Assembly: GCF_927797785.1 (NCBI RefSeq)
Contig: NZ_CAKMLL010000043.1
Coordinates: forward strand, 1 to 64,000
DNA: 64,000 bases
Reading direction: 5' to 3'
From: Candidatus Nitrotoga sp. BS
Lineage (GTDB): Bacteria > Pseudomonadota > Gammaproteobacteria > Burkholderiales > Gallionellaceae
In this document: positions 51,242 to 61,036 of the stretch, in pieces
Position numbering within the stretch: the stretch's first letter is position 1
How the letters are laid out: each line of letters starts with the position of its first letter
Made by a program: the position numbers and the translations under genes
The notes under the pieces: model-generated
What the model was told of the DNA's origin: nothing
The model's database searches: none
Seen by the model: only the letters and a program-made list of their open reading frames with translations

Positions 51242-54200
51242 CCAAGCTTGTCGAGCTGCGCCTGTAACTGGGTCAGCATAGTGGTGAAGTCGTTCATCCG
51301 CCTACGTTCTTGTTCCACTACTTGCTGCGGGGCGCGCGAGACGAAACTGGCATTTCCGAGCTTGCCTTGCGCCTTGGTGATTTCGCCTGCAAGACGAGCA
51401 ATCTCCTTGTCCAGGCGTTCGCATTCTGCTTCCACGTCAATTTCGATTTCCAGCATCAGCTTGAAGTTGCCGACGATTGCGACTGGCGCATCGGTGTTAG
51501 GTAGTTCATCCGCCAGGCTAACCCCGCTTAACTTGCCCAGTGCTTGCAGGTAGGGTGCGAAGTTGTGCAGGATAGCTGCATCGCCACACACAATCAGTGG
51601 CACTCTCTGTGCTGGCGACAAGTTCATCTCGCTGCGCAGCTTGCGGCAGGCAGTGACCATTTCTTGTAGCAGGCTGATTCGCTGCAAGGAAATTTGGTCA
51701 ATCAGCTTGGGGTTAGCTTGTGGATAGGGTTGCAGCATGATGCTGTCGCCTTTTTTGCTAGCCAGCGGCGCAACTTTCTGCCACAGCTCTTCGGTGATGA
51801 AAGGGATGATGGGGTGCGCCAAGCGTAGTATGGTTTCCAGTACTCGCACCAAGGTACGCCGCGTGGTGCGTTGTCGTACTGCATTTAAAACCTCTTCTTC
51901 CGCTGAGACTGGATTGTCGGAACGAGTGCTGAGTTGCACCTTGGCTAACTCCAGATACCAGTCACAGTAGGTGTCCCACACTAACTCATGCAGTGTGCGC
52001 GCCGCCATGTCGAAACGATAGTGGTCGAAGTGCTCCGCCATTTCCGTTTCCGCCTGTTGCAAACGACCGATCAACCATTTGTCTGCTGCACTGTATTTAA
52101 CTGGCAATGATTCGTCCAACCCGACATCCTGACCTTCGCAATTCATTAGTACGAAGCGCGTGGCATTCCACAGCTTGTTACAGAAATTGCGGTAACCTTC
52201 ACATCGTTGCAGGTCAAATTTGATGTCGCGCCCATGCGAGGCAAGGCTGGCAAAGGTGAAACGCATTGCATCTGTACCGAAGGCCGGTATGCCGTCCGGA
52301 AAATGTTTGCGTGTCTGTTTTTCGATACTTTCTGCCTGCTTGGGGTTCATCAGATTTTGCGTGCGCTTGGCCACCAAATCTTCCAGCGAGATGCCATCTA
52401 TGAGATCGAGAGGGTCTAACACATTCCCCTTGGATTTGCTCATTTTCTGTCCCTCAGCGTCGCGGATCAGGCCATGTACATACACTTCGCGGAATGGCAC
52501 TTTGTCGGTAAAGTGCAGCGACATCATCACCATACGCGCCACCCAGAAGAAGATGATGTCAAAGCCGGTAACCAGTACCGAGGTTGGCAGGAAAGTTTTG
52601 AGTTCTTGAGTATTGTGTGGCCAGCCCAATGTTGAGAACGGCCACAATGCGGAGGAAAACCAAGTGTCGAGCACGTCCTCGTCCCGGCGCAGCTTTGTGT
52701 TGCCTGCCTGCTTGCGGGCATCTTCTTCGTTGCGTGCGACAAATATATTACCCTGTTCGTCATGCCACGCAGGAATGCGATGTCCCCACCACAGTTGACG
52801 CGAGATGCACCAGTCCTGAATGTTGGTTAGCCACTGGTTGTATGTGTTGGTCCAGTTTTCCGGCACGAATTTAATTTCGCCATCCGCTACCGCTTTCAGA
52901 CCGCGCTGCGCCAAACCCTCCATTTTTACGAACCACTGGTCAGTGAGCATCGGTTCAATTACCGCATGGCTGCGGTCACCTCGCGGTACCATCAGTTTGT
53001 GCGGCTTGGTGTCCACAAGCAGCTTTTGAGTGGATAGATCGGAAAGTATTTTCTTGCGTGCGTCGAAGCGATCCAGCCCCTGATAGACGTCTGGTGCATG
53101 TTCGTTTATTTTCGCATCCAGCGTAAATATGTTGATCGGTGTAAGGCTGTGACGCTGTCCTACTATGTGATCGTTGAAATCGTGCGCGGGCGTGATTTTT
53201 ACGCAGCCAGTGCCGAAAGCTGGATCGACATACTCATCGGCGATGATGGGAATAGTGCGATTGCATAGCGGCAGTTGCAAGCGCTTGCCGATCAGGTGGC
53301 GGTAACGTGTATCTTCAGGATGCACCGCCACAGCAACGTCGCCAAGCAGCGTTTCAGGACGTGTGGTAGCGACGATTAAAGCACCGACACCGGCTTCCAG
53401 CGGATAAGCGATATGCCACATGAAGCCGTCTTCTTCCTGTGCTACTACTTCCAGATCGGATACTGCTGTACCCAGCACCGGATCCCAGTTTACCAATCGC
53501 TTCCCGCGATAGATTAAACCTTGTTCGTAGAGTTTGACGAATACTTCGGTAACGGCCTCGGATAGACCTTCGTCCATGGTAAAGCGCTCCCGCGACCAAT
53601 CACACGAGGCGCCGAGGCGGCGCATCTGTCGTGTGATGGTTGAACCGGACTCTTCCTTCCATTCCCACACGCGCTCAATAAATTTTTCACGGCCAAGGTC
53701 GTGGCGTTTAATTTTTTGTGCGTCCAGTTGGCGTTCTACTACGATTTGAGTGGCAATCCCGGCATGGTCAGTGCCAGGCTGCCATAAGGTGTTGTCTCCA
53801 CGCATGCGGTGATAGCGGGTGAGCGCGTCCATAAGCGTGTCCTGGAAGGCGTGTCCCATGTGCAGCGTGCCGGTCACATTGGGTGGCGGTAGCATGATGG
53901 CGTAAGCGGGCTTGTCGCTCTCTAACTTGGTTTGGAAATAACCAGCATTTTCCCATATGGGATACCAGCGCGCCTCGATTGCTTGCGGTTCAAAGCTTTT
54001 TGTAAGTTCCATGTTGATAGTGTTTAATTTAATACTGTCAGCTACAGTGGGAAGGGGCGTGATTATAACGGATGGAGGGGGTACGGGCGGTGCGGATATG
54101 TGTGCTTGTATTAGTTCTGGCAGATTTGATTTGGCCTGGTGCCAAGCATCCTGCCACAGTGCATCGAACAGTGGTGAAAGTTTTGCGCGCAGCAGCGTTT

Positions 54201-54405
54201 CCAGTTGCGGTGCGATCTGCGTCGCGAGATGCTGGTAATGTGCATCGGATAAGTTAGGAAGTTCTTCGTTTTCCTCTATGAGCTTCACAGGTTCTTCAAT
54301 AACGACTTCTGTCAGGGTGGGAATTTCTGAGGAATCAGTACCGACGACATCTGTCAGTACAGGAAGGTTGCTTAATTCATTTAACTGATCGGAATAATAG
54401 TTCAT
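51238..54405 (-). CDS. valS: Valyl-tRNA synthetase with an extra N-terminal segment
   Basis: Class I tRNA synthetase core: [15 protein letters not shown] (HIGH box), the editing domain (about [10 protein letters not shown] to [12 protein letters not shown]), [13 protein letters not shown] (KMSKS box), the anticodon domain and a C-terminal coiled coil. A normal ValS would start at the ATG at 54012 ([16 protein letters not shown]). The same frame stays open upstream for another 131 codons to ATG 54405 (and to 54465). The upstream part contains LPVLTDVVG and IPTLTEVVI repeats and a helical region that resemble the DUF2486-type proteins of betaproteobacteria. Neither ATG has a clear Shine-Dalgarno, so the fused form is plausible. 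holC lies upstream on the same strand, a classic pairing. Confidence 0.9.
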   Translation of the reverse strand: MNYYSDQLNELSNLPVLTDVVGTDSSEIPTLTEVVIEEPVKLIEENEELPNLSDAHYQHLATQIAPQLETLLRAKLSPLFDALWQDAWHQAKSNLPELIQAHISAPPVPPPSVIITPLPTVADSIKLNTINMELTKSFEPQAIEARWYPIWENAGYFQTKLESDKPAYAIMLPPPNVTGTLHMGHAFQDTLMDALTRYHRMRGDNTLWQPGTDHAGIATQIVVERQLDAQKIKRHDLGREKFIERVWEWKEESGSTITRQMRRLGASCDWSRERFTMDEGLSEAVTEVFVKLYEQGLIYRGKRLVNWDPVLGTAVSDLEVVAQEEDGFMWHIAYPLEAGVGALIVATTRPETLLGDVAVAVHPEDTRYRHLIGKRLQLPLCNRTIPIIADEYVDPAFGTGCVKITPAHDFNDHIVGQRHSLTPINIFTLDAKINEHAPDVYQGLDRFDARKKILSDLSTQKLLVDTKPHKLMVPRGDRSHAVIEPMLTDQWFVKMEGLAQRGLKAVADGEIKFVPENWTNTYNQWLTNIQDWCISRQLWWGHRIPAWHDEQGNIFVARNEEDARKQAGNTKLRRDEDVLDTWFSSALWPFSTLGWPHNTQELKTFLPTSVLVTGFDIIFFWVARMVMMSLHFTDKVPFREVYVHGLIRDAEGQKMSKSKGNVLDPLDLIDGISLEDLVAKRTQNLMNPKQAESIEKQTRKHFPDGIPAFGTDAMRFTFASLASHGRDIKFDLQRCEGYRNFCNKLWNATRFVLMNCEGQDVGLDESLPVKYSAADKWLIGRLQQAETEMAEHFDHYRFDMAARTLHELVWDTYCDWYLELAKVQLSTRSDNPVSAEEEVLNAVRQRTTRRTLVRVLETILRLAHPIIPFITEELWQKVAPLASKKGDSIMLQPYPQANPKLIDQISLQRISLLQEMVTACRKLRSEMNLSPAQRVPLIVCGDAAILHNFAPYLQALGKLSGVSLADELPNTDAPVAIVGNFKLMLEIEIDVEAECERLDKEIARLAGEITKAQGKLGNASFVSRAPQQVVEQERRRMNDFTTMLTQLQAQLDKLG

Positions 54406-54466
54406 GGTATCTATAAAAATTCGCAATAAATTTCTTGAGGGTTGCTGAGTGATAGATGCTGTCAAG

Positions 54467-54485
54467 TCTGAATTTTTAGAGGCAC
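54467..54485. repeat. Single end of the dispersed AT-rich repeat
   Basis: GAATTTTTAGAGGCACC matches one inverted end of the element at 43829-43968. No partner end was found within 300 bases. It lies between holC and valS. Confidence 0.4.
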
Positions 54486-54499
54486 CATCATGTCCAATA

Positions 54500-54925
54500 T
54501 CAGGCTTGTTTACTCAGGTCGAAGTGACGCATTTCATAGCCTCGGTCTCGATAAAAGCTGAAGCGTTCACGGCCCAAGCGTGCATCGTCAGCATCTTTGC
54601 TGACAATTTCAAGTACGCGTTCGAAACGACTGAAAAATGGCAAACACACGGTGTGCAGACTAATCAACACTTCATTGTGTGGAAAAGTTTCGCCGCAGTG
54701 ATCGATCACCACCGGCATTTCAGTGGTGGTTGCTTCATCGTTGCGGCAGTGCGGCATAAAGGCAGTCACGGGAAACTGCCACAGCAACCTGTCCAATGCC
54801 TCGGTGGTGGCTTCGTCCGAAGTGTGCAGCAGCACACGTAGTCCGCTTTGCATAGCTTTGTGGCTAAGGTGACAGGCGGCGCGCAGCTTGTCGTCCACAC
54901 CAGTGTAAAAATCTACTTTGGTCAT
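54500..54925 (-). CDS. holC: DNA polymerase III chi subunit
   Basis: This 141-residue HolC protein binds SSB and the clamp loader. The start [21 protein letters not shown] and the middle [20 protein letters not shown] fit the family, as does the C-terminal [16 protein letters not shown]. Genes pepA, holC and valS follow each other on the same strand, as in many gammaproteobacteria and betaproteobacteria. Confidence 0.93.
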   Translation of the reverse strand: MTKVDFYTGVDDKLRAACHLSHKAMQSGLRVLLHTSDEATTEALDRLLWQFPVTAFMPHCRNDEATTTEMPVVIDHCGETFPHNEVLISLHTVCLPFFSRFERVLEIVSKDADDARLGRERFSFYRDRGYEMRHFDLSKQA

Positions 54926-54977
54926 TTTATTGAGTTATAGCGATGATTTGGAATTGATATTTATGGCTGCCTGATCT

Positions 54978-55021
54978 GCGTACTGCACTCCCTGTCCTTA
55001 AAGGCAAGGAGTGCAGTACGC
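54978..55021. terminator. Perfect 14-bp hairpin between pepA and holC
   Basis: GCGTACTGCACTCC (54978-54991) and GGAGTGCAGTACGC (55008-55021) are exact complements with a 16-base loop. No T-run follows on either strand. It may be a processing or attenuation signal between pepA and holC rather than a standard terminator. Confidence 0.7.
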
Positions 55022-55066
55022 TGCTAACCTGAATTCCTCACCTTGACCTAACCAGTATGAATCCAA

Positions 55067-56566
55067 CTAATTTTCTGCTTGAACACGATTGATCAAATAC
55101 TGTGCCAGTAGTGGTACGGGGCGTCCTGTCGCACCTTTTTCTTTGCCTGACTTCCATGCGGTGCCTGCGATATCCAGATGCGCCCAGCGATAGTCCTTGG
55201 TGAAGCGTGACAGGAAGCAAGCGGCGGTAATGCTGCCGCCTGCGCGCCCACCGATATTCTGTATGTCAGCAAAGTTACTGTCCAGTTGCGGTTGATACTC
55301 ATCCCACAAAGGCATGTGCCAAGCGCGGTCATTCGTTTGTTCGCCCGCCACTAGCAGTTCCTGTGCCAGGGTATCCTGATTACTATAAAGCCCGCTGGCG
55401 ACATGCCCTAATGCGATAACGCAGGCGCCGGTTAGAGTGGCTATATCAATGACTGTGGTTGGTTCGAACTTGGCCGCATAAGTCAGTGCATCGCACAGGA
55501 TGAGACGGCCTTCTGCGTCGGTATTCAGAATTTCGATGGTCTGCCCAGACATGCTGGTGACGATGTCGCCCGGTTTGGTGGCGGTACCGCTAGGCATGTT
55601 TTCACAGGTGGGGATAATGCCGACTACATTTAGCTTGAGTCCAATTTCAGCAATGGCTTGCAGCGTACCAAAAACGCTGGCTGCACCGCACATGTCGTAC
55701 TTCATTTCATCCATATCGGCGCTTGGCTTGAGCGAGATGCCACCGGTGTCAAAAGTAACGCCTTTGCCGACCAGCACGATGGGTTTTTGTTTTTTATCGG
55801 CACCACGATACTCAAGAGTAATCAACTTGGCAGGTTCATCGCTGCCCCGGGTCACAGACAATAGTGAACCCATGCCAAGTTTTTGCATGTCCTTTTCTTC
55901 CAGTACGGTAACTTTGAGCGATTTGTGCGCCTTGGCTAAATCCAAGGCTTGTTGCGCCAGATAGCTGGGGGTGCATATGTTAGCCGGCAGATTACCTAAG
56001 TCCTTGGCCAGCTTCATACCTTGCCCGATGGCTGCGGCCTGAGAGAGAGTGGCATTCTGTATAGCGGTTGGTTTGCCAGAGATCAAGCCGAACTGGATTT
56101 TGCATAAAGCTTTCTTGTTTTTTTCCGACTTGCTTTTTAGGTGGTCAAAACGATAAGTCGTGTCGAATGCAGCAAACACTGCCTGGCTGATATACCAAGC
56201 GCTATCACGGCCTGCCAATGGTAATTCAGCCAGATAGAGCACTGCGTCCTTGGCACCGGTGGCAAATAGCGCGCGCATTACGGCACGGATACTGTCGATA
56301 TATTGGCGTGCGGTAAACTCATCACGCTTGCCCAGCCCGACCAGTAGTACCCGTTCGCTCAGAATGTTGGGCACATTATGCAGTAATAGCGTAGTAGCGA
56401 CCTTGCCGCTCATGTCGCCGCGCGCGATGATGCCGCTAAGCGATTTATTGGCAGCCTTGTCCAGTATTTGTGCTGCATCCGATAGATTGCCGCCCTCAAA
56501 TACACCCACCACCACGCAACCACTACGCTGTTTTTCCGGGCTGCCTAGTTTTATGCTAAATTCCAC
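55067..56566 (-). CDS. pepA: Leucyl aminopeptidase (M17)
   Basis: This cytosolic two-metal aminopeptidase of 499 residues is also a DNA-binding factor in some bacteria. Key blocks are VLVGKGVTFDTGGISLKPS (metal Lys and Asp), MKYDMCGAASV-like, CENMPSGTATKPGD, the signature NTDAEGRLILCDAL, and the catalytic bicarbonate region. I set the start at GTG 56566 because AAGGAGATACAA directly precedes it; the frame is open another 33 bases upstream without such a site. It is divergent from lptF, with 34 bases between starts, so promoters overlap. Confidence 0.95.
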   Translation of the reverse strand: MEFSIKLGSPEKQRSGCVVVGVFEGGNLSDAAQILDKAANKSLSGIIARGDMSGKVATTLLLHNVPNILSERVLLVGLGKRDEFTARQYIDSIRAVMRALFATGAKDAVLYLAELPLAGRDSAWYISQAVFAAFDTTYRFDHLKSKSEKNKKALCKIQFGLISGKPTAIQNATLSQAAAIGQGMKLAKDLGNLPANICTPSYLAQQALDLAKAHKSLKVTVLEEKDMQKLGMGSLLSVTRGSDEPAKLITLEYRGADKKQKPIVLVGKGVTFDTGGISLKPSADMDEMKYDMCGAASVFGTLQAIAEIGLKLNVVGIIPTCENMPSGTATKPGDIVTSMSGQTIEILNTDAEGRLILCDALTYAAKFEPTTVIDIATLTGACVIALGHVASGLYSNQDTLAQELLVAGEQTNDRAWHMPLWDEYQPQLDSNFADIQNIGGRAGGSITAACFLSRFTKDYRWAHLDIAGTAWKSGKEKGATGRPVPLLAQYLINRVQAEN

Positions 56567-56600
56567 TTGTATCTCCTTAATGATTTTTGTTGTACACACA

Positions 56601-57746
56601 ATGCCGGATTATCCGCAGTTTCCAAAGCAAAAGTCAAAATCGCCCCGCTTTAAGTTATTGCGTAGCAATATTTTCCATAGAGAATTAGTGCGCGAGTCCG
56701 CTAGCATGGGGTTATTAGTATTCGCCATTCTACTCGGTATTGTTGTACTTACTCAGTTGGTTCGCTTGTTGGGTCAATCCGTTAGCGGCTCTTTAGCGGT
56801 GGACGGCGTGCTGGCATTGCTGGGCTTTAGTGCTTTGGATTACCTGCCAGCCCTACTTTCCCTGAGTTTATTTCTGTCGGTGTTGTTGACGCTGACACGC
56901 AGCTACCGTGACAACGAAATGGTGGTGTGGTTTAGCTCAGGGATTGGGCTGACACGCTGGATACGCCCGGTGATGTGGTATGCACTGCCGGTGGTATTCC
57001 TGATTGCTCTGCTAAGCCTGGTGTTGTCACCTTGGGCTGTGTCTCAAGTGGAAGAGCTAAAGCGCAGGCTGGATAGCCGTGATGACGTAACTGCTGCATC
57101 ACCTGGAGCATTTCGTGAATCCAAGCAAGCTGACCGTGTGTTCTTTATTGAAAACGTGGATGTGGGCAAAAACCGAGTTGGCAACATTTTTGTGCAATCG
57201 TTGCAGCACGGCAAGATTGGCACCATGGTGGCCAAGCAAGGCATGCAAGAAACTGCACTTAACGGTGATCGTTTCCTCATATTGCTGAACGGTATTCGCT
57301 ATGAGGGAGTGCCTGGGCAGCTTGATTTCAAGATCATCGAATTTGAGCGCTACGCGGTACGCATTAAGGCGGTGGAGGCGAGGCAACGAACTGCCCCTGT
57401 CGATTCATTGCCTACTTTGCAGTTGATACAAAACCTTAACAGCTGGAATATATCCGAACTGGAGCGGCGGCTCAGCTTGCCGCTTGGTGCGCTGATATTA
57501 TCTCTGCTGGCGATCCCGTTAAGTTTTGTAAATCCGCGCGCCGGACGGTCGCTTAACCTTATTATGGCGTTGGTGATTTACATGCTCTATAACAACCTTA
57601 TTAGTGTTTCTAACACATTGGTGAGACAAGACAAAATTGATCCCCTTATTGGCTTTTGGGGTATTCATGTGCTGATGTTTATACTGATGGTGTTGCTGTT
57701 CTATCACCGTCTGTCAGTGTTTACCTTGCGGCGGTTGGCGCGATGA
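56601..57746 (+). CDS. lptF: LPS export ABC transporter permease LptF
   Basis: This 381-residue inner-membrane protein of the YjgP/YjgQ family has six membrane segments and a periplasmic jellyroll domain in the middle (about 150-290). It begins MPDYPQFPKQKSKSP, about 20 residues longer at the N-terminus than many LptF proteins, whose usual start corresponds to IFHRELVRESA. The C-terminal coupling block NPRAGRSLNLI is present. It partners LptG and LptB to pull lipopolysaccharide to the Lpt bridge. Its stop overlaps the lptG ATG by 4 bases. Confidence 0.93.
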   Translation: MPDYPQFPKQKSKSPRFKLLRSNIFHRELVRESASMGLLVFAILLGIVVLTQLVRLLGQSVSGSLAVDGVLALLGFSALDYLPALLSLSLFLSVLLTLTRSYRDNEMVVWFSSGIGLTRWIRPVMWYALPVVFLIALLSLVLSPWAVSQVEELKRRLDSRDDVTAASPGAFRESKQADRVFFIENVDVGKNRVGNIFVQSLQHGKIGTMVAKQGMQETALNGDRFLILLNGIRYEGVPGQLDFKIIEFERYAVRIKAVEARQRTAPVDSLPTLQLIQNLNSWNISELERRLSLPLGALILSLLAIPLSFVNPRAGRSLNLIMALVIYMLYNNLISVSNTLVRQDKIDPLIGFWGIHVLMFILMVLLFYHRLSVFTLRRLAR

Positions 57747-58819
57747 GGCTGTTGACCCGCTGTCTGGCGCGTGAGATATACACCAGCGTTGCACTTGTGT
57801 TATCAGCCTTGCTGATGTTGTTTTCATTTTTTGACCTGATACATGAACTGAATGCGCTGGGTAGCGGCAATTATCATTTAGGCTATGCATCGCTGTTTGT
57901 GCTGTTGTCAGTGCCTGGTCATATATATGAATTGTTTCCAGTGGCTGTTCTTATTGGTACAATTTTTGCTTTGTCACAGATGGCTGCGAATTCGGAATTG
58001 ACCGTCTATCGTTCTTCCGGCGTTTCGCTGCGACAAATGATAGTAGCTTTGTTCAAGATAGGTTTGCCTCTCGTTCTGTTGACTTTTCTGTGTGGCGAAA
58101 TGGTTGCACCTTTCAGCGAACGCATGGCGCAGGAGCTCAGGCTTAAAGCGCAGAATGCAGAAATGTCGCTGAGAGAATTTCGTTCTGGCGTATGGGTTAA
58201 AGATGAGCGCAGTTTCGTAAACATAAAAAATGTTCTTCCAGACATAACATTGTTAAATATAAGTATTTATGAATTTGATGAGAGTTACCGTCTGCTCGCC
58301 ATAACTGCAGCTAAACGTGCTGCTTATGTTGAAAAAAACCACTGGCAACTGGAAGACGTGACGCAAACCCTTTTCAGTAAACAAGGTGCGACAGTAAACC
58401 ATCAGCCAATCATGGAATGGCGCTCGGCGCTTAACTTGGGAATTTTAAGGGCGTTACTGGTAGGGCCGGGCCAAATGTCGGCGTTGAATCTTTATCAATA
58501 CATTCAACATTTGCGCGACAATCATCAGAAGACCGTGTCATATGAAATTGCTATGTGGAGCAAACTGATATATCCATTCGCGGTACTGGTAATGATGCTA
58601 CTGGCCTTGCCATTTGCTTCGCATCAGCGGCGTGAGGGCGGCATTAGCGCCAAAATATTCTTGGGTATTATATTGGGGCTAACTTTTCATTTTGTGGGGA
58701 AGCTATTCACCAGTTTGGGTGCACTCAACGAGTGGCAGCCAATACTGAGTGCTGTGACGATACCTATACTGTTCCTATTGTTGGCGACGGGGATGTTATG
58801 GCGGACTGAAAGGCGTTAA
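57743..58819 (+). CDS. lptG: LPS export ABC transporter permease LptG
   Basis: This 358-residue partner of LptF has six membrane segments and a beta-jellyroll domain between the third and fourth. The start MRLLTRCLAREIYTSVALV fits LptG. SELTVYRSSGVSLRQM contains the coupling helix that contacts LptB. The C-terminal part has LALPFASHQRREGGISAKIF. The ATGA overlap with lptF fixes the start at 57743. Together with lptF it forms a two-gene operon. Confidence 0.93.
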   Translation: MRLLTRCLAREIYTSVALVLSALLMLFSFFDLIHELNALGSGNYHLGYASLFVLLSVPGHIYELFPVAVLIGTIFALSQMAANSELTVYRSSGVSLRQMIVALFKIGLPLVLLTFLCGEMVAPFSERMAQELRLKAQNAEMSLREFRSGVWVKDERSFVNIKNVLPDITLLNISIYEFDESYRLLAITAAKRAAYVEKNHWQLEDVTQTLFSKQGATVNHQPIMEWRSALNLGILRALLVGPGQMSALNLYQYIQHLRDNHQKTVSYEIAMWSKLIYPFAVLVMMLLALPFASHQRREGGISAKIFLGIILGLTFHFVGKLFTSLGALNEWQPILSAVTIPILFLLLATGMLWRTERR

Positions 58820-58950
58820 ATTACTTTTTATAATTGCTGGATAGCCAATAACCTTTGCAAATAACAGGATAGTGGGCTTTATGTTGCATTAGCATTCATG
58901 ATTATTTCCGGTGTGTTGACAAGGATGTATAGCAGGTGCTAATTTTGCAC

Positions 58951-59004
58951 GTGCGCCGATTTGAGGAACAGCTTGCGGGCGCTTTATAAATACAGCTAAA
59001 GCGG
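58951..59004 (+). ncRNA. SAM-II-type riboswitch aptamer
   Basis: A compact aptamer upstream of metZ carries the SAM-II blocks in order: stem GCGCC (58953-58957) with GGCGC (58978-58982), GATTT just after the first arm, CTTGCGG, then ATAAAT and CAGCTAAA. These agree well with the known SAM-II (SAM_alpha) pseudoknot pattern. The last block GCTAAA also takes part in an antiterminator (see next entry). A gene for methionine synthesis follows, as expected. Confidence 0.8.
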
Positions 59005-59043
59005 GAGAAGCCCGGTTTAGCTCAAGCTATCCGGGTTTTTTAT
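58994..59043 (+). terminator. Terminator/antiterminator switch of the metZ riboswitch
   Basis: Two exclusive hairpins can be drawn. The terminator is CCCGG (59011-59015) with CCGGG followed by TTTTTT (59031-59041). The antiterminator is GCTAAAGCGGG (58994-59004) with CCCGGTTTAGC (59011-59021), with one mismatch. The antiterminator uses the GCTAAA of the aptamer, so SAM binding should release CCCGG, form the terminator and turn metZ off. Confidence 0.8.
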
Positions 59044-59062
59044 TTTGTCCGAGGGAGTAGTT

Positions 59063-60256
59063 ATGCCAGAACAACCCAATCACGCAGAGCATTCTTATCA
59101 GCCTGAAACACTTGCAGTACACGCGGGAACAACGCGCAGCCAGTTTAATGAACATAGTGAAGCGATGTTTCTCACTTCTAGTTTCGTGTTCGATAGCGCG
59201 GCTCAAGCCGCTGCACGCTTCATCGGCGCTGAACCGGGCAATATTTATTCGCGCTTCACCAACCCCACCGTTACCATGTTTGAGGAGCGTTTGGCTGCGC
59301 TGGAAGGTGCGGAACAGTGTGTGGCGACGGCATCAGGCATGTCGGCGATTTTAGCGTGCTGTATGGGTGTACTGAAAAGCGGGGATCACATCGTTGCTTC
59401 GCGCAGTATATTCGGTTCGACGGTCAATTTGTTTGGCACCATCTTCAAACGTTTTGGTGTTGACATTACCTTTGTTTCTGCCACAGATGTGAACGAGTGG
59501 GACGTTGCGGTACGGCCCAACACACGGCTATTTTTCCTGGAGACGCCGTCTAATCCGCTTACCGAAATATCCGACATTGCAGGCATTGCGGTAGTGGCAA
59601 AGCAGCATGGTGTTTTGCTGGCGGTAGACAATTGTTTTTGCACCCCCGTGCTGCAACGTCCACTTGAATTTGGCGCGGACATCGTGATTCATTCCGCCAC
59701 CAAATATCTTGACGGACAAGGGCGGATGCTGGGCGGTGCGGTGCTGGGCAGCAAGAAAGTGATGGAGCCCATATATCAATTTCTGCGTACAGCAGGGCCG
59801 ACTATGAGTGCGTTCAACGCATGGGTATTCTTGAAAGGAATGGAGACGTTGAAGATTCGCATGGAAGCGCACAGTGCTAATGCTTTGTCCGTGGCGCAAT
59901 GGCTGGAAGCGCAAGCTAATGTGGTGCGCGTGTATTACCCAGGTCTCCCATCGCATCCACAACATCAATTGGCGATGAAACAGCAGAAGACGGGTGGCGG
60001 TATCGTATCGTTCGAAGTGAAGGGGGGCAGAGAGGAGGCGTGGCATCTTATTGACAGCACGCGTATGATTTCGATCACCGCTAACTTGGGCGATACCAAG
60101 ACCACGTTAACTCATCCAGCCACCACCACACATGCCCGTATAACGCAGGAGGCTAGAGATGCAGCAGGCATTACTGAGGGGTTACTGCGCATTGCGGTCG
60201 GATTAGAGGCTGTTAGTGATATACAGGCCGATCTGGCACGTGGGTTGCATAAATAA
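59063..60256 (+). CDS. metZ: O-succinylhomoserine sulfhydrylase
   Basis: This 397-residue PLP enzyme of the Cys/Met metabolism family makes homocysteine from O-succinylhomoserine and sulfide. Blocks are AVHAGTTRSQFNEHSEAMFLTSSF, the PLP-Tyr/Arg region YSRFTNPTV, the Lys in VIHSATKYLDGQGRMLGG, and the C-terminal THPATTTHARIT. The order TTRSQFNEHSEA separates MetZ from MetB and MetC. GAGGGAG precedes the ATG at 59063. It lies directly behind a SAM-II riboswitch and a terminator, so SAM represses it. Confidence 0.93.
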   Translation: MPEQPNHAEHSYQPETLAVHAGTTRSQFNEHSEAMFLTSSFVFDSAAQAAARFIGAEPGNIYSRFTNPTVTMFEERLAALEGAEQCVATASGMSAILACCMGVLKSGDHIVASRSIFGSTVNLFGTIFKRFGVDITFVSATDVNEWDVAVRPNTRLFFLETPSNPLTEISDIAGIAVVAKQHGVLLAVDNCFCTPVLQRPLEFGADIVIHSATKYLDGQGRMLGGAVLGSKKVMEPIYQFLRTAGPTMSAFNAWVFLKGMETLKIRMEAHSANALSVAQWLEAQANVVRVYYPGLPSHPQHQLAMKQQKTGGGIVSFEVKGGREEAWHLIDSTRMISITANLGDTKTTLTHPATTTHARITQEARDAAGITEGLLRIAVGLEAVSDIQADLARGLHK

Positions 60257-60339
60257 TAAGCTGCAAAAACAGGGTTTCTACATTGGGTCTGCTTGTCGTG
60301 TGATGAGTTGAAGCGTGGAAATGATGAGCCAATGAAATT

Positions 60340-60849
60340 ATGCTTGTGAGTCGTGACATTGAACATTTGGCACTACAAATTGGTAGTGCGCTTAAGTCGC
60401 ATGGCCTTATGCTGGCCACAGCCGAATCATGCACGGGCGGCGCGGTAGCTACTGCTGTGACTGATATTGCGGGAAGTTCTAAATGGTTTGAACGCGGCTT
60501 TATCACATATTCAAATGAGGCCAAGCGCGAAATGCTGGGCGTAGCCCAAGAAACTCTGACACTTTACGGTGCGGTAAGCGAGGCCGTAGTGCGCGAAATG
60601 GTGGTGGGCGCGTTGTGTCATAGTCATGCGCAAGTAGCATTAGCGGTCAGCGGTATTGCCGGGCCGACGGGTAGCATGCCGGATAAACCTGTTGGCACAG
60701 TGTGGTTTGCTTGGGCGGTCGAAAGGAGGCAGTGTGTTGTGCGCCTGCATCATCTTTCGGGTAACCGTGCAGATATTCGGATACAGTCGGTATGTATAGC
60801 TTTAAAAGGGATATTGGAACTGCTGAATCAAGTAACGGAGGTAGCTTAG
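60340..60849 (+). CDS. pncC: Nicotinamide-nucleotide amidohydrolase (CinA C-terminal domain protein)
   Basis: This 169-residue protein matches the stand-alone PncC form. LATAESCTGGAVATAVTDIAGSS carries the catalytic Ser, followed by GFITYSNEAKREMLGV and ALAVSGIAGPTGSMPDKPVGTVWFA. The enzyme recycles NMN to nicotinate mononucleotide. It often precedes recA in proteobacteria, as here. No N-terminal CinA domain is attached. Confidence 0.92.
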   Translation: MLVSRDIEHLALQIGSALKSHGLMLATAESCTGGAVATAVTDIAGSSKWFERGFITYSNEAKREMLGVAQETLTLYGAVSEAVVREMVVGALCHSHAQVALAVSGIAGPTGSMPDKPVGTVWFAWAVERRQCVVRLHHLSGNRADIRIQSVCIALKGILELLNQVTEVA

Positions 60850-61036
60850 ATCGTGTTGGTTATAGTTGTCTCAACAAACCCTGAGGATATTTTTAAAGTC
60901 AGGAAATTTGCGACAATCTTCATGGAATCGTAAAAATCCATTGCTCCTTCAGCACTCGCCTAGTCTGAGTGTTTCTGGTTCAGATTCAGATGGCTTATGC
61001 CATAATCATGTATCATTTTTTAAGGGAAAAAGTTGC

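Noticed and set aside
55500-55964. 154-codon plus-strand frame opposite pepA
   Set aside because: Low-complexity translation rich in Ser, Pro and Met, exactly antisense to conserved PepA motifs.
60965-61036. Possible LexA box upstream of recA (CTGGTTCAGATTCAG)
   Set aside because: The spacing between CTG and CAG is 9, not 10, and the centre lacks the AT-rich core; not a convincing SOS box.
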